Counted from the stretch's first letter, positions 37,629 to 50,482 are shown. The stretch is DNA of 64,000 bases from an uncultured Pirellulaceae bacterium (GCA_905480235.1 CAJQPP010000013.1:25599-89598); one strand, 5' to 3'. Notes: a model not told the origin generated them from the letters alone. Translations and numbers: made by a program.

Positions 37629-38416
37629 TCCTCTTCAGGGTCTTCTTGGAGTTGATTCGCCAGTGCGTCAAGGTCGTCAATATTCTGCGAATTGGAATCG
37701 GTTTCGTCGAGAGCGCTGGGAGAGATATTCGCTGAATTTTCTTTGTCTGCCGTCGGGCCATGTGACCAGTCAGGCATACCCTTACCGCGTAATTTCTCGC
37801 CCCGAGGGAGAGCCTCGATGCTGGACAGCCCGAAGATCTCCAAAAACCGTCGCGTCGTGCCGTATAAAAACGGGTTACCCAGTTCTCGGCTACGCCCGGC
37901 TATTTTAACCATTCCGCGATCTAGCAACTGGCGTAACAGCTCTCCGCAATTTACACCCCGAATGGCTTCTATGTCCGCCTTCAGCACCGGTTGCCGGTAG
38001 GCCACGACCGCCAATGTTTCCATAGCAGGCCCGGATAATTTGATCGCCGACGAGGCGCTTTGGAGTTTTTTCAGCCAATCGCTGAACATCGGTCGGGTTC
38101 GTGCCTGAAACCCGCCAGCCACTTGGGTGATAATAAACGCTCGACCGGCGTCGTTGTATTCTTGGTTTAGATCTCTCACCATGGTGCGAGCTTGCGTTCC
38201 GTCTTGCAGGCCAGCTAATTGACTTAATTTCCGGCTGTGAAGTGGTTCCTTGGCTAAGAACAGGACGCTTTCTAGTCGCCGTAGCGGATCAAGTTGTGCC
38301 AGCTGGATTTTTAGGGCCTCGCTGAACCCTGGGTCTGCCTGAGGATCTGGCGCTTCGAACCCTTCCTGAGTGGATTCAAATTCCGGATCGGCGGTCGATT
38401 CCTCGGACTCGTTCAT
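37625..38416 (-). CDS. scpB: Segregation and condensation protein ScpB
   Basis: About 263 residues. The core winged-helix repeats are typical of ScpB: RRLESVLFLAKEPLHSRKLS, GGFQARTRPMFSDWLKKL, LSGPAMETLAVVAYRQPVLK and IRGVNCGELLRQLLDRGMVK with GNPFLYGTTRRFLEIFGL. ScpB works with SMC and ScpA in chromosome condensation. The N-terminus (about 60 residues) and C-terminus (70 residues) are acidic extensions. I use the ATG at 38416; the frame stays open to a TTG at 38521. No scpA gene is adjacent, and the acidic-protein gene is translationally coupled after it. Confidence 0.88.
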
Positions 38417-38717
38417 CACTAGCACATCAGGTAAAACGCCCGGGTGGTGGGTCAAAATTCGCTTGTCGAGAAGAGGGCTTTCGGTCTCGGCAAGTATCCT
38501 GCAGCTCTTAAACGCAGGCAACCCCGATCATCGTGGTAATAATGGAGGTCTCAGGGTCAATCGGCAATTGTCAGCAGCTTGTTTAGACTTTTCTGGAGGA
38601 CTCGCAATTCGGCGTTCCCTTGTGGACACTGGTGGTATTATGCGGTTGCGTTATCGGCGGCAATTTCGGTCAATGCTACCTCCGGATCCTTGCACTTTTT
38701 AGTCGCGAAAATACCGT
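38417..38717. other. 301-bp divergent intergenic region
   Basis: It separates scpB (minus) from the cysteine desulfurase gene (plus). The scpB frame remains open up to 38521, so part of this may be coding if a TTG start is used. No other element was recognised. Confidence 0.4.
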
Positions 38718-39908
38718 ATGACCCACATTTATCTTGACGCCAATTCCACGACCCGCATGGATGACGCCGTGCGGCAGGTCATGATAGATACCTACGGTGA
38801 AAACGACGCCAATCCAGCAAGTCAGCATCGACCTGGTCAATTGGCGAGGCAAAAACTGGAGAATCTGCGTTCTGCGATAGCAGCACAACTGGGGGCGCGA
38901 CGGACTGATCGGCTAATCTTTACCAGCGGTGGCACAGAGTCCGATAACTTGGCCGTGATCGGTATGGCCGGCGGTCTGTCACCTATTTCCGGTGATGAAC
39001 CAGCAGAAGTGATCGTTTCGGCGATCGAACATCCTGCCGTGCTAGGAGCCGCCGATTTTCTCGCCTCCCAGGGTTTTGTGATCCGCAAGTTACCAGCAGA
39101 TGCTCGCGGTGTTGTGAACGTGGATACCTTGAAGCAATGGATATCGCCGGCCACACGATTGGTCAGCCTGATGCTTGCGAATAATGAGACTGGCGTCCTT
39201 CAGAATGTCTCGGCGGCCGTGGAAATTTGTCGCACACGCGATATTCCAGTGCACTGTGACGCCGTTCAGGCACTCGGCAAAATACCGGTCGTATTTCGCG
39301 AACTCGGGGTCGATGCGATGACCCTAACAGCTCACAAAATCCACGGTCCGCGTGGCATTGGCGGTCTATTGGTGACCGATCGCATTGAACTGCAACCTTT
39401 GATGTTTGGAGGGGTACAACAATTGGGACAACGCCCTGGCACCGAAGATATCGCCTTGGCAGCTGGGTTCGCTAAATCAGTCGAATTGGCTACGTCATTG
39501 CTCGCGGAACGATCCTCGTGGATTCGGCACTGCCGCGACCAATTCGAACAGCTAATTTTGGCCGAATTGCCAGACACACATATTCATGGCCGCGACGCGG
39601 AACGATTGCCACACACCAGCAACCTCAGCTTCATTGGTGGACCCAATATGGCCACAGTCGATCGCCAAGCATTGATGATGGCAGCAGACATTGAGGAGGT
39701 TGCGATTTCGACCGGTTCGGCTTGTACTAGTGGTTCCAGCGAACCCTCTCACGTACTGACCGCGATGGGCTGCGAAAAAGCGATCGTGGATAGTTCGATT
39801 CGGGTTAGTTTCAGCGCCGCAACCACGAACTTGGACGTCACTGAGGGTGCTCGACGTATCATCAATTGTGTCAAGCGTTTACGTCAACAAAAAAGCCGTC
39901 GAAATTAG
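38718..39908 (+). CDS. Cysteine desulfurase (NifS/IscS family)
   Basis: A 396-residue PLP enzyme of class V. YLDANSTTRMDDAV opens the protein; the PLP lysine is Lys207 in LTAHKIHGPRGIGGL, preceded by HCDAVQALGKIPV; the mobile catalytic Cys336 lies in STGSACTSGSSEPSHVL, the longer loop of the NifS/IscS type. It releases sulfur from cysteine for Fe-S clusters or thionucleosides. The SufE-type protein at 30702 could be its acceptor, although IscS-type enzymes more often work with IscU. It stands alone between scpB and dnaA. Confidence 0.9.
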   Translation: MTHIYLDANSTTRMDDAVRQVMIDTYGENDANPASQHRPGQLARQKLENLRSAIAAQLGARRTDRLIFTSGGTESDNLAVIGMAGGLSPISGDEPAEVIVSAIEHPAVLGAADFLASQGFVIRKLPADARGVVNVDTLKQWISPATRLVSLMLANNETGVLQNVSAAVEICRTRDIPVHCDAVQALGKIPVVFRELGVDAMTLTAHKIHGPRGIGGLLVTDRIELQPLMFGGVQQLGQRPGTEDIALAAGFAKSVELATSLLAERSSWIRHCRDQFEQLILAELPDTHIHGRDAERLPHTSNLSFIGGPNMATVDRQALMMAADIEEVAISTGSACTSGSSEPSHVLTAMGCEKAIVDSSIRVSFSAATTNLDVTEGARRIINCVKRLRQQKSRRN

Positions 39909-40077
39909 CCTTTGGCACCTCCTCGCAGCTTCCCAAAAATGGTAAAATTCGGTCGCCTTTAGACGGCTTAATACGAGCCACCACGGTTGTTCACGATTTC
40001 TCCGGTCGCCCATTTTTTTAAGCGGTTCGTAGCGAGACCGAATTTCCGTGGTTGAGTTATGTCTCTAGGGCCAACAT

Positions 40078-41229
40078 TTGAGTCCCTTTCGACGCGAGTC
40101 GCCTTTGTCTATCAAATCGACAACGTTTTCTTTTCCTTTACGCTCACTGGATGCGTTGGCTACGGGTGCGCCAACGTCAGCTTTTCTGCTTAACCGTTTC
40201 TATGGAGATCGAGCAAATCAGCTTGTTGGACGTTGGTGTGATCACACATTCATGGAAACGCTGGATTCGCCCTGGCCTTTGGTACTCTACGGACCTTCGG
40301 GAACCGGTAAATCTGCGCTCGCAGAGACGTTAGCATGTCGCAAGAAGCTTAATTGCTTGCGATTAACGGGCGATGAATTTCGACGTCAATTTCTAACGGC
40401 CCTCGCGACTAAGTCCATCGCCGATTTTCGGCAGCGTCGACAGGATCATGAGATGTTCGTTATTGAGAATCTCTGTCTTCCGGAAGACGAGCCTTCTCTG
40501 ATTCGCGAATTCATTCAATTTATCGAATATTGCGAACAAAATCAGAAACCGTTGGTGGTTACGGCCGTACGTTTACCCGCCTTACACGGTGCTCTCGCTG
40601 GCGTGAGATCACGACTGTCGGCCGGATTAGTAATCGAAATCAATCGCCCGGGCCTCGAAGCTCGCCGCGCAATTGCTGCCGACCTATTAAAACGATTCGA
40701 ATTACGAATTATGGACGAGGATCTCGATTGGTGGGCAAACTGGTTACCCGACACCGCACCCCTTATTCGAAATCAGATTTCCAAAATTGCTCTGGCCGCC
40801 ACGGATTCGTTATTAACCCGCGATATCATCAAGACCACCTCTAGAGACCCCGACTCGGATCAAGTACCTCAAAGCACTAAAATATTACTCAAACTAGTTA
40901 GTCGTCGATATGGCGTTCAACTTGGCCAGATGTTGGGCAATAGTCGCCGCAAAGAGGTCGTCCGAGCACGCTCTGTCGCGATGTACCTAACTCGCGAATT
41001 GACCGACATGACTTTCCGGCAAATCGGCGAGTCCATCGGAGATCGCGACCCCTCGACCGTTCGTCACGCTTACGCTCAGATCCAGAAAAATCTGCAAACG
41101 GACCCGCTAACTGTCGACGCCGTGCTGTCTATCACCGCCGATTTTCAACGACAAACATCACGCGGGAAAACTTGTTTGTTTGTTGATGGCTCTCGTTCAC
41201 AAAACGAGCCTGTTAACAATCATGCTTAA
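40078..41229 (+). CDS. dnaA: Divergent short DnaA-like replication initiator
   Basis: A 383-residue AAA+ protein in the classical dnaA place, just before dnaN. Walker A GPSGTGKS is at residues 72-79; Walker B is weak (MFVIEN, 126-131); VRSRLSAGL around 176-184 matches the box VII arginine finger; and domain IV shows RARSVAMYLTREL and GDRDPSTVRHAYAQI. Domain I and most of II are missing: only some 35 residues precede domain III. In the signature motif the usual GRDH-T/S is GDRDPST, so the DNA-contacting histidine is proline. The start is TTG at 40078; the frame is closed by TAG 9 nt upstream of it. Confidence 0.85.
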   Translation: MSPFRRESPLSIKSTTFSFPLRSLDALATGAPTSAFLLNRFYGDRANQLVGRWCDHTFMETLDSPWPLVLYGPSGTGKSALAETLACRKKLNCLRLTGDEFRRQFLTALATKSIADFRQRRQDHEMFVIENLCLPEDEPSLIREFIQFIEYCEQNQKPLVVTAVRLPALHGALAGVRSRLSAGLVIEINRPGLEARRAIAADLLKRFELRIMDEDLDWWANWLPDTAPLIRNQISKIALAATDSLLTRDIIKTTSRDPDSDQVPQSTKILLKLVSRRYGVQLGQMLGNSRRKEVVRARSVAMYLTRELTDMTFRQIGESIGDRDPSTVRHAYAQIQKNLQTDPLTVDAVLSITADFQRQTSRGKTCLFVDGSRSQNEPVNNHA

Positions 41230-41463
41230 AACCTCGCGTTCATCAACAATAACCAACATCTTCACGAACACTGTTCATTCACTTTACAAACAACTTATCC
41301 CGCCTGCTTCGCGACATGTTTTGTTTGCTTTTACCGAGCAAGGCATCTGTTTTTGCAAGTTATCAACAAATTCAGGTGGATCACTAATACTGATATTAAA
41401 TAAGAATTTAAATAATCAATAAGAGAGCACTTCACAGCGTGCCTCATTAAGGGAAGACCCAAC
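41230..41463 (+). other. Candidate replication origin between dnaA and dnaN
   Basis: The 234-bp region is flanked by dnaA and dnaN-dciA-gyrB, the usual oriC setting. A consensus DnaA box TTATCAACA lies at 41360-41368. The same ATCAACAA core also occurs at 41242-41249, and inverted at 41180-41187 within the end of dnaA. A strongly AT-rich stretch (41386-41430, including ATTAAATAAGAATTTAAATA) follows the box and could be the unwinding element. The origin role is inferred from position and these motifs. Confidence 0.65.
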
Positions 41464-42582
41464 GTGAAAATCAAAATTAAACGAGAACCCTTTCTAAACG
41501 TATTCTCAATCGCCGCCATCGTAGCTCCGTCTCGTAGCCCAAAGACGATTCTCCAAAACGTGAAGCTAGAGGCCACCGAAGGCTCTGTACGGCTGACGGC
41601 CACCGATATGGAAGTGGGCGTCAGATTGTGCCTGGAGGACGTTGAGGTGGAAACACCAGGCTCCGCTGTCATTCCAGTTGCCCGCCTCAGTGCAATATTG
41701 AGAGAGTCCAGTGATGAAGAACTCAATATCTCAGCGGACACCAACAAAATCCTCGTAACCGGTAAACAATCCAGGTTTGAGTTGGCGGGACAGAATCCGG
41801 AGGAGTTCCCAGAAGTGGCCGATTTCTTTGAAGAGGATTATTTTGAGATCCCCGCCAGCACTTTGAAAGAACTCATTAAACGGACATTGTTCGCCACGGA
41901 TGCTGAAAGTAGCCGATATGCACTGTCGGGCGTCTTGCTGGAAACCGACGAAAATAGCTTGATTGCCGTGGGCACCGACGGACGTCGACTGGCCAAGATG
42001 GAAGCGAAGATCACCAAGCATGGCAATGCGGAAGGATCGAGTGCAGCAACCATTGTACCCAGCCGTTCGATGCAGTTGATTGAACGAACCTTGCCGGCAG
42101 GTGATCAACCGGTTCAGATTGCGGCTCGAGAAAATGATCTTCTCGTAAAGCATGTAAACGGCGTATTCTATACCCGATTGGTGGAAGGGCGTTTTCCTAA
42201 ATGGAGAGATGTGTTGCCAAAACGAGCAGATTCGATACGGATCGATTTGCCGGTCGGGCCAATGTTCTCGGCACTTCGCCAAGCAGCCATTGTGGCTAGC
42301 GAAGAGAGCCGCGGCGTCGATTTTACATTCAAGGACGGGTCGTTAGTTTTATCCAACAATACAGCCGAAGTCGGGCAATCGAGAATTGAATTGCCGGTGT
42401 CCTACGACAAGGAAGAGCTAACGATTACGTTGGACCATCGTTACGTGGCAGACTTTCTGAAAGTGTTGCAGGCAGATAAATCATTTACGTTCGACGTGGA
42501 AAACGGCGAACAGGCAGCGTACTGCCAAACCGACGACAGTTATGGTTACGTGATTATGCCGCTGTCGCGAGATCGCCGATAA
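41464..42582 (+). CDS. dnaN: DNA polymerase III beta subunit (sliding clamp)
   Basis: A 372-residue beta clamp with the three-domain arrangement of the family: TILQNVKLEATEGSVRLTAT in domain 1, FATDAESSRYALSGVLLETD in domain 2 and the C-terminal end AAYCQTDDSYGYVIMPL, matching the conserved Y-x-x-x-P/M-L tail. It encircles DNA and tethers polymerase. The start is GTG at 41464, after GGGAAG. It is the first gene of the dnaN-dciA-gyrB operon, 234 bp after dnaA. Confidence 0.95.
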   Translation: MKIKIKREPFLNVFSIAAIVAPSRSPKTILQNVKLEATEGSVRLTATDMEVGVRLCLEDVEVETPGSAVIPVARLSAILRESSDEELNISADTNKILVTGKQSRFELAGQNPEEFPEVADFFEEDYFEIPASTLKELIKRTLFATDAESSRYALSGVLLETDENSLIAVGTDGRRLAKMEAKITKHGNAEGSSAATIVPSRSMQLIERTLPAGDQPVQIAARENDLLVKHVNGVFYTRLVEGRFPKWRDVLPKRADSIRIDLPVGPMFSALRQAAIVASEESRGVDFTFKDGSLVLSNNTAEVGQSRIELPVSYDKEELTITLDHRYVADFLKVLQADKSFTFDVENGEQAAYCQTDDSYGYVIMPLSRDRR

Positions 42583-42609
42583 CCTAGGTGCCAGCTAAAT
42601 TTCATTGCT

Positions 42610-45485
<2,876 letters not shown>

Positions 45486-45689
45486 GACGCACGGCACTGG
45501 CCAGTAACACCAATAAGAGACCCTTGAATGAGCTGGCCAAGTGATGTTCCTGGTGACGGGTTTGATTTTAATCGTCGCCTGCGTTGTGTTATTCCGAGAG
45601 CAAGATTTTTTGGCCATTCCTCAGTAAATTAAGACTCGCTTGCTTAATCTGCTGAAAATCTTCCCAGGGGCCGCAAGTAAATAGTCCGT

Positions 45690-46259
45690 CTAGCTGTCAT
45701 CGAAAACATCATCGATAGGCTGCGACATGAAATCATCTTCCAACGAACTCTGGGTGACGGCAGCTTCGCTTGGATCTATTTTACGAACAAATATTTTGAA
45801 CATGCGTATGGCAACGACTTTGATGTGGTCACCATTCTCGATAGGTAAGCCCTCACTGACGGCATCATATTTCTGACCGTCTAGGACGATTTGACCACTC
45901 GGGATCATTTTGCTTTTGGCGACTCCAACTTTGCCAACCAACGTCAGTTGTTCGTCGTAATGTTCACCCTTTAGGCGAACATCGTCATCATTCAGCCGCT
46001 TGAGCAGAATCCTCCGTCCGATGGGTGTGTTCGGCCAAACATTGACGAAAATCATGAACATAACCGGAAGCAGAATTCCAATGGCCATGATGATCATCAC
46101 GCCCGCGCCAAGACTATGCAGGAAAGCCATAATGATCGAAGAGATCAATAGGGTTCCAGCCAGCAATGCCAGTAAACCAGCGCTGGGAACGAACATCTCG
46201 ATGCCAATCACACCGATTGCCGCGGCTAACAGAATAAAAGACCACCACAAACTGTTCAT
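45690..46259 (-). CDS. Short NfeD-family membrane protein
   Basis: A 189-residue protein with three to four N-terminal helices (WWSFILLAAAIGVIGIEMFV, LLALLAGTLLISSIIMAFLH, GVMIIMAIGILLPVMFMIF) and a C-terminal OB-fold region (about residues 100-160, GKVGVAKSKMIPSGQIVLDG), as in NfeD1b. NfeD proteins are thought to work with membrane proteases and flotillin-like partners. It lies 25 nt after the long NfeD gene on the same strand, so the pair is probably one operon. Confidence 0.85.
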   Translation of the reverse strand: MNSLWWSFILLAAAIGVIGIEMFVPSAGLLALLAGTLLISSIIMAFLHSLGAGVMIIMAIGILLPVMFMIFVNVWPNTPIGRRILLKRLNDDDVRLKGEHYDEQLTLVGKVGVAKSKMIPSGQIVLDGQKYDAVSEGLPIENGDHIKVVAIRMFKIFVRKIDPSEAAVTQSSLEDDFMSQPIDDVFDDS

Positions 46260-46284
46260 TTTGTTCCAAACACGCTTTCTGGTT

Positions 46285-48546
46285 TTAAGAGTTACTCTCG
46301 ACGAATTCTACAACCACTCGATTACCGATCACTTCGACGACGCGAATAGACAGGCCTCGTTCAATTAGTCGGCCATCAGAAATGACATCGACCAGCTCAC
46401 TCCCTATCTGGGCTTTGCCTGCAGGAACCAACGGCGTCATTGTCAGGCCCGTTTTCCCAACCATGTGACGTCGGTCTACTAACGACTCTTTTTGATCACG
46501 CTGTTCCGGAGAAAGAGACTCGTCAGCGGTAGGTGGTTGGAGCATGATACGGCGGAACACGGGCATCGTGGTCAAATATTTGCGAATAAAAAATATCCCT
46601 GCAAAGAAACCACTGCCGGCTGCAAGAACCATTGAAAGTGAAGCCGGTAAACGAGCGAGTTCTTCGGAGTTACGAGGAATGATAAAAGTCTGTGATGCGA
46701 GCACAATGCCAGCCACAATCATGATCAGTCCACCAATTCCAAAAACACCAAATCCGGGGATGACGAAAACCTCTAACAGAACAAAAACCACACCCACTAC
46801 AAAGAGCATAATTTCCAACCAGTTCGCATTTCCGTCGAGATACTGACTCCAAAAGAACAACATCAGGCATACCGTGCCAAGAAACCCGGGGATGCCGATT
46901 CCAGGATTTGACATTTCGGTCGACAACAAGAAGACCGCTCCAAATAGCAGCCAAGCGGCAATCCACGGCGAAGCCAGTTCCCGCGCTAAATTCTTAATCC
47001 ACTTATCAGCCGGCGAGGGTTCGAGTCGTACCGGATCATCTATTAACTGAAAATCAGTTTTCAACTGTTCGTAATCGTCAACCATTGACCGCGAGATGCC
47101 TACGCGAGTCGCTTCAGCGGCAGATAGGCCCCGGCTTAGGTCGATACGCTCGACAGCCGTCCACATATTGGGATCGGTTAAACCCGCTAATTCTTCATCG
47201 GACAACAACTGAAACTGCCCAGACTGTGTGTTGCGATATCTCGAAACACTCAAATCCGGATCAATCAGGCCTTGGGCCAGTGACCAACCGGTTTGTTTAT
47301 CCTCACAAATGCGACGGATGAGTGGTGCCGAATCTTCAAGTTCCTCGGCAGTAATCGGAATGTCACCCGCTGTACCTAAGACGCCCGCATTCGTCATGAC
47401 AATTTGATCACAGGCAAGAGCGATTAATGATGTAGGGCCAACGGCAGGTGACTCGATCCAAGCAACCGTAAATACATCGTTGGGATTCAGGGACGCTAAC
47501 TCCTGAGCGATGCGCAGACATGCATCAATTTCCCCGCCTGGTGTATCGAGTCTCACGATCAACATGTTTGTGTCAGGTTGAGAGATCATATGATTCCCCA
47601 ACATGCGCGATGTCCAATCAGCTTCGGCGGAATCTACAAAATTATTAATAGGTAGCTCCGCGGCTATGCGAACTCCGCCATTGGCAACTCTATTTTCGAG
47701 AGTCTGTGGGTCTAAGCCGAGACGCGTTGCGAGATCGTTGCGGGAGGAAACGCGATTTTTGATAAACCGCATTTGCTGCATCTCTTGGCTGTTGAACATG
47801 GGCAGCGCACCGGGACTGTTAAGAGTCGTGGACTTAACGACATTGCCAGCAGCTTGCTCGGTAGAACGTTCCTTGGCATCGACGTACGTGACGTCACCTG
47901 CACTGTTGGTGATGCGGTAAAGTGCTCGTCCCTTATCTACGATTGCGTTGACCCAAGCCAGTGGGTACTTGCTGCGACGTTCCGCAATATTTTGATAGGT
48001 TCCCAATTCCAGTGACGGGTTGGCTGGTGCATTAACGCCAGCTTGCCCAAACGCCGAGTCTTCATGCATGGCGATTTCGTTACAAGCTAAGGCAATTAAC
48101 GCGGCGTGACCTTTTAATTGGCTGGACGGGCCTTCGTTGTTATTAGCAAACCCTTTGCCGCGGGGGATGTACGCGACGGTGTACAGTCCCTGCAGGTTTT
48201 TCCCGCTCAACAGCACCGCAATGTCGAGGCAGTTTCCAAGCTCGCTACCCTGCCCCGTCACGCCATTACTGGTATCGAATTCTAAAACCAGCACTGGTCG
48301 CTGGTTCACGGAGACGATGGTCGATGCTTGATCGACAGCCGCTTGAATTTGTTGCTCAATCAAGCCAGCTGTGCGGTCGTCGATCGGCAATGGTACCTGA
48401 ACCAAAAAACCCGCTCGGCCTGCGGATTCTTGTTGGTTACTGTCTTCAGCATTCTCTTCTTGGGCGAAGCTGGATGGTTGCCCAATGACCAAAATGGCCA
48501 AAAGGAACATAAGCGTTGGTATCAGTAATGAGCTGAGATTTTTCAT
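46285..48546 (-). CDS. Long NfeD-family protein with two ClpP-like domains
   Basis: A 753-residue protein with a signal peptide, two ClpP-class protease-like domains (about residues 40-175 and 310-430), five or so membrane helices (about 535-660) and a C-terminal OB-fold (about 690-753). Both protease-like domains carry the HAALIALACNEIAM / PTSLIALACDQIVM helix, but where membrane NfeD proteases have the catalytic serine (S-A-G-T), a hand alignment gives glycine. They may be inactive. The IVRLDTPGGEIDAC segment in the second domain keeps the family substrate-side pattern. It is the first gene of the pair with the short NfeD. Confidence 0.83.
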   Translation of the reverse strand: MKNLSSLLIPTLMFLLAILVIGQPSSFAQEENAEDSNQQESAGRAGFLVQVPLPIDDRTAGLIEQQIQAAVDQASTIVSVNQRPVLVLEFDTSNGVTGQGSELGNCLDIAVLLSGKNLQGLYTVAYIPRGKGFANNNEGPSSQLKGHAALIALACNEIAMHEDSAFGQAGVNAPANPSLELGTYQNIAERRSKYPLAWVNAIVDKGRALYRITNSAGDVTYVDAKERSTEQAAGNVVKSTTLNSPGALPMFNSQEMQQMRFIKNRVSSRNDLATRLGLDPQTLENRVANGGVRIAAELPINNFVDSAEADWTSRMLGNHMISQPDTNMLIVRLDTPGGEIDACLRIAQELASLNPNDVFTVAWIESPAVGPTSLIALACDQIVMTNAGVLGTAGDIPITAEELEDSAPLIRRICEDKQTGWSLAQGLIDPDLSVSRYRNTQSGQFQLLSDEELAGLTDPNMWTAVERIDLSRGLSAAEATRVGISRSMVDDYEQLKTDFQLIDDPVRLEPSPADKWIKNLARELASPWIAAWLLFGAVFLLSTEMSNPGIGIPGFLGTVCLMLFFWSQYLDGNANWLEIMLFVVGVVFVLLEVFVIPGFGVFGIGGLIMIVAGIVLASQTFIIPRNSEELARLPASLSMVLAAGSGFFAGIFFIRKYLTTMPVFRRIMLQPPTADESLSPEQRDQKESLVDRRHMVGKTGLTMTPLVPAGKAQIGSELVDVISDGRLIERGLSIRVVEVIGNRVVVEFVESNS

Positions 48547-48903
48547 AAATGATATATGGCAGCGAAAAAACCGATTAGCTTGTTACTGTAGAACCGTTAA
48601 AACGCGGCACATCTAATTAATTATAGGGTTGTTTATCGCCACGGAAACGCAATTGCAATTCGCCGGAAAACAACCGATCTTGGGGTCAATATGTGCAGTT
48701 CGGTACGGAAATCGTTGGAACTGGCCTATTATGAGTGCCGTCAAAGCGAATACGGCAGCCGCACAGAATTTCAGCGTTTAGATTAAAATCGGTCGAATTG
48801 CCCTGGCGACAGACAGTAAGCCTATCTCAATCGGATCTTCGTGTTCAGTGCTATCAACGGCCTTCCGGCGGCAAACATGTCAGCGACAAAACCAAGGGTC
48901 AAA
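48547..48903. other. 357-bp gap between same-strand genes
   Basis: It lies upstream of the long NfeD gene and downstream of the Pit gene, both on the minus strand. An AT-rich CTAATTAATTATAG stretch (about 48612-48625) could belong to the NfeD promoter. I found no gene and no convincing terminator for the Pit operon. Confidence 0.4.
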
Positions 48904-50394
48904 TTACTCGACCCAGCCGGAATCGATGAAGATCGCTTTGAGGATCAGGTAGAAAATAATACTCAGCACGGCGCCTGCGGGAATGGTGATCGCCCAGCCA
49001 GCGATGATGTCGCGCATTGTCCTCAGATTGAGGGCATTAAGGCCACGGGCCAAACCCACGCCTAGCACGGCTCCCACGAGTGTATGGGTTGTTGACAGTG
49101 GAAGTCCCATCGTCGAGGCGAATAGAATCGTAATTGCTGCTGCGAATTCTGCACAGAAACCACGACTCGGTGTCAATTCGGTGATCCGTTTCCCGACGGT
49201 TCGAATCACTCGCCAGCCCCACGTCGCGAGCCCAATGACGATACCAACCCCGCCCAACGCCAAAGCCCATTTCGGGGTCTCAGCCTTGCTGGCGACAACG
49301 CCCTCACTTACGGCCTGATAGGCAGCAGATAGAGGCCCAATCGCATTGGCGACATCGTTGGATCCGTGTGCGAAGGCCACCAAACAGGCCGTCAGAACTT
49401 GCAACACGACGAATATTTTTTCCACCTGAACCAGGTCCTGGGAATCGGTATTTGCAACGACACTTTTACGAGCCATCTCAGATACGGCATCCATTTCTTC
49501 GAGCATTTTTCCTGCCCGTTGTTCAATCTCACCACCAGCACCGCTACGAACGCGTTGCAGATGCATGCGTGCCTTGGCGATGGATCGAGTCACGTCGGCA
49601 TTAATAAGGGAATTGCTATTGCCATCTTCGGAAGAGGAAACGGACTGATAATTGCGGAGCATATATTTAGTGACGACGAAGGCGATGGCACCCAGCACCA
49701 CAGTCACAATTAACACCCACATAATGAACTGAGGGTCTTTGGGATCGTATTCCAGTCTTTTCCAGAATGCCTTTAGACCCTTGTAGGTCGTGACGCCTAC
49801 CAAGACAGATATCACGAGGAACATCAAGTAAGGTATGACAGATCGAGCAGCGCGAACGGGATCTTTCTTGTAGAAAACGGTCCGCAAAATGATGTTGAAT
49901 ATTAAGTAGGCGATGGCACCGGAAATTAGCGGCGAAACTACCCACCCAGCGCTGATGATTCCCACGGTCCCCCAAGCGATGCCCTCGATTCCCAACGCCA
50001 CGCAACCAAATCCGACGACGGCGCCGACGATAGAGTGGGTCGTAGAAACCGGCCAAGAAGCCCAAGTGGCAATCAGCAGCCACGTACCGGCAGCCAGCAA
50101 TGAGGCTAACATCCCGCAGGCGAGGTAATAGTTCGCGATGTCCCCATACAAGACGGTCAATGCCTCCGGGTCGAACATCTTCTTACGAACGGTATCAGAT
50201 ACATCCGCTCCCACCACGAAGGCACCAGCAAATTCAAATATGGCAGCCAATATTACTGCATTTCGAAGGGTCAATGCGCCGGAACCAACGGAGGTACCCA
50301 TGGCATTGGCTACATCGTTAGCGCCAATATTCCAAGCGGTATAAAATCCAAAGAGAAGAATAAGACCAATCAATACCCATTCAACGCCAGTCAT
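48904..50394 (-). CDS. pitA: Inorganic phosphate transporter, PiT family
   Basis: A 496-residue membrane transporter. The two inverted PHO4 repeats carry the conserved substrate motifs WNIGANDVANAMGTSVGSGA (N-terminal) and FAHGSNDVANAIGPLSAAYQ (C-terminal), each followed by SxTHS/T-type loops (PVSTTHSIVGAVVG and PLSTTHTLVGAVLG). A long cytoplasmic loop between about residues 235 and 320 separates them. It carries metal-phosphate or phosphate with protons or sodium at low affinity. The DUF47 gene precedes it by 88 nt, the common Pit accessory pair. Confidence 0.93.
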   Translation of the reverse strand: MTGVEWVLIGLILLFGFYTAWNIGANDVANAMGTSVGSGALTLRNAVILAAIFEFAGAFVVGADVSDTVRKKMFDPEALTVLYGDIANYYLACGMLASLLAAGTWLLIATWASWPVSTTHSIVGAVVGFGCVALGIEGIAWGTVGIISAGWVVSPLISGAIAYLIFNIILRTVFYKKDPVRAARSVIPYLMFLVISVLVGVTTYKGLKAFWKRLEYDPKDPQFIMWVLIVTVVLGAIAFVVTKYMLRNYQSVSSSEDGNSNSLINADVTRSIAKARMHLQRVRSGAGGEIEQRAGKMLEEMDAVSEMARKSVVANTDSQDLVQVEKIFVVLQVLTACLVAFAHGSNDVANAIGPLSAAYQAVSEGVVASKAETPKWALALGGVGIVIGLATWGWRVIRTVGKRITELTPSRGFCAEFAAAITILFASTMGLPLSTTHTLVGAVLGVGLARGLNALNLRTMRDIIAGWAITIPAGAVLSIIFYLILKAIFIDSGWVE

Positions 50395-50482
50395 CGTGTT
50401 GGTTTACCTTCTTAGTGGTGGGTGGTTTGGAAACAGCAAACGTTCTATTCACGTATCAGCGATCCAGCAGTGCGCGGTATCG

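Noticed and set aside
45544..45627. A 27-codon hydrophobic open frame after gyrB (one predicted helix).
   Set aside because: No ribosome-binding site, a competing overlapping frame of similar length, and no recognisable relatives; it could be chance.
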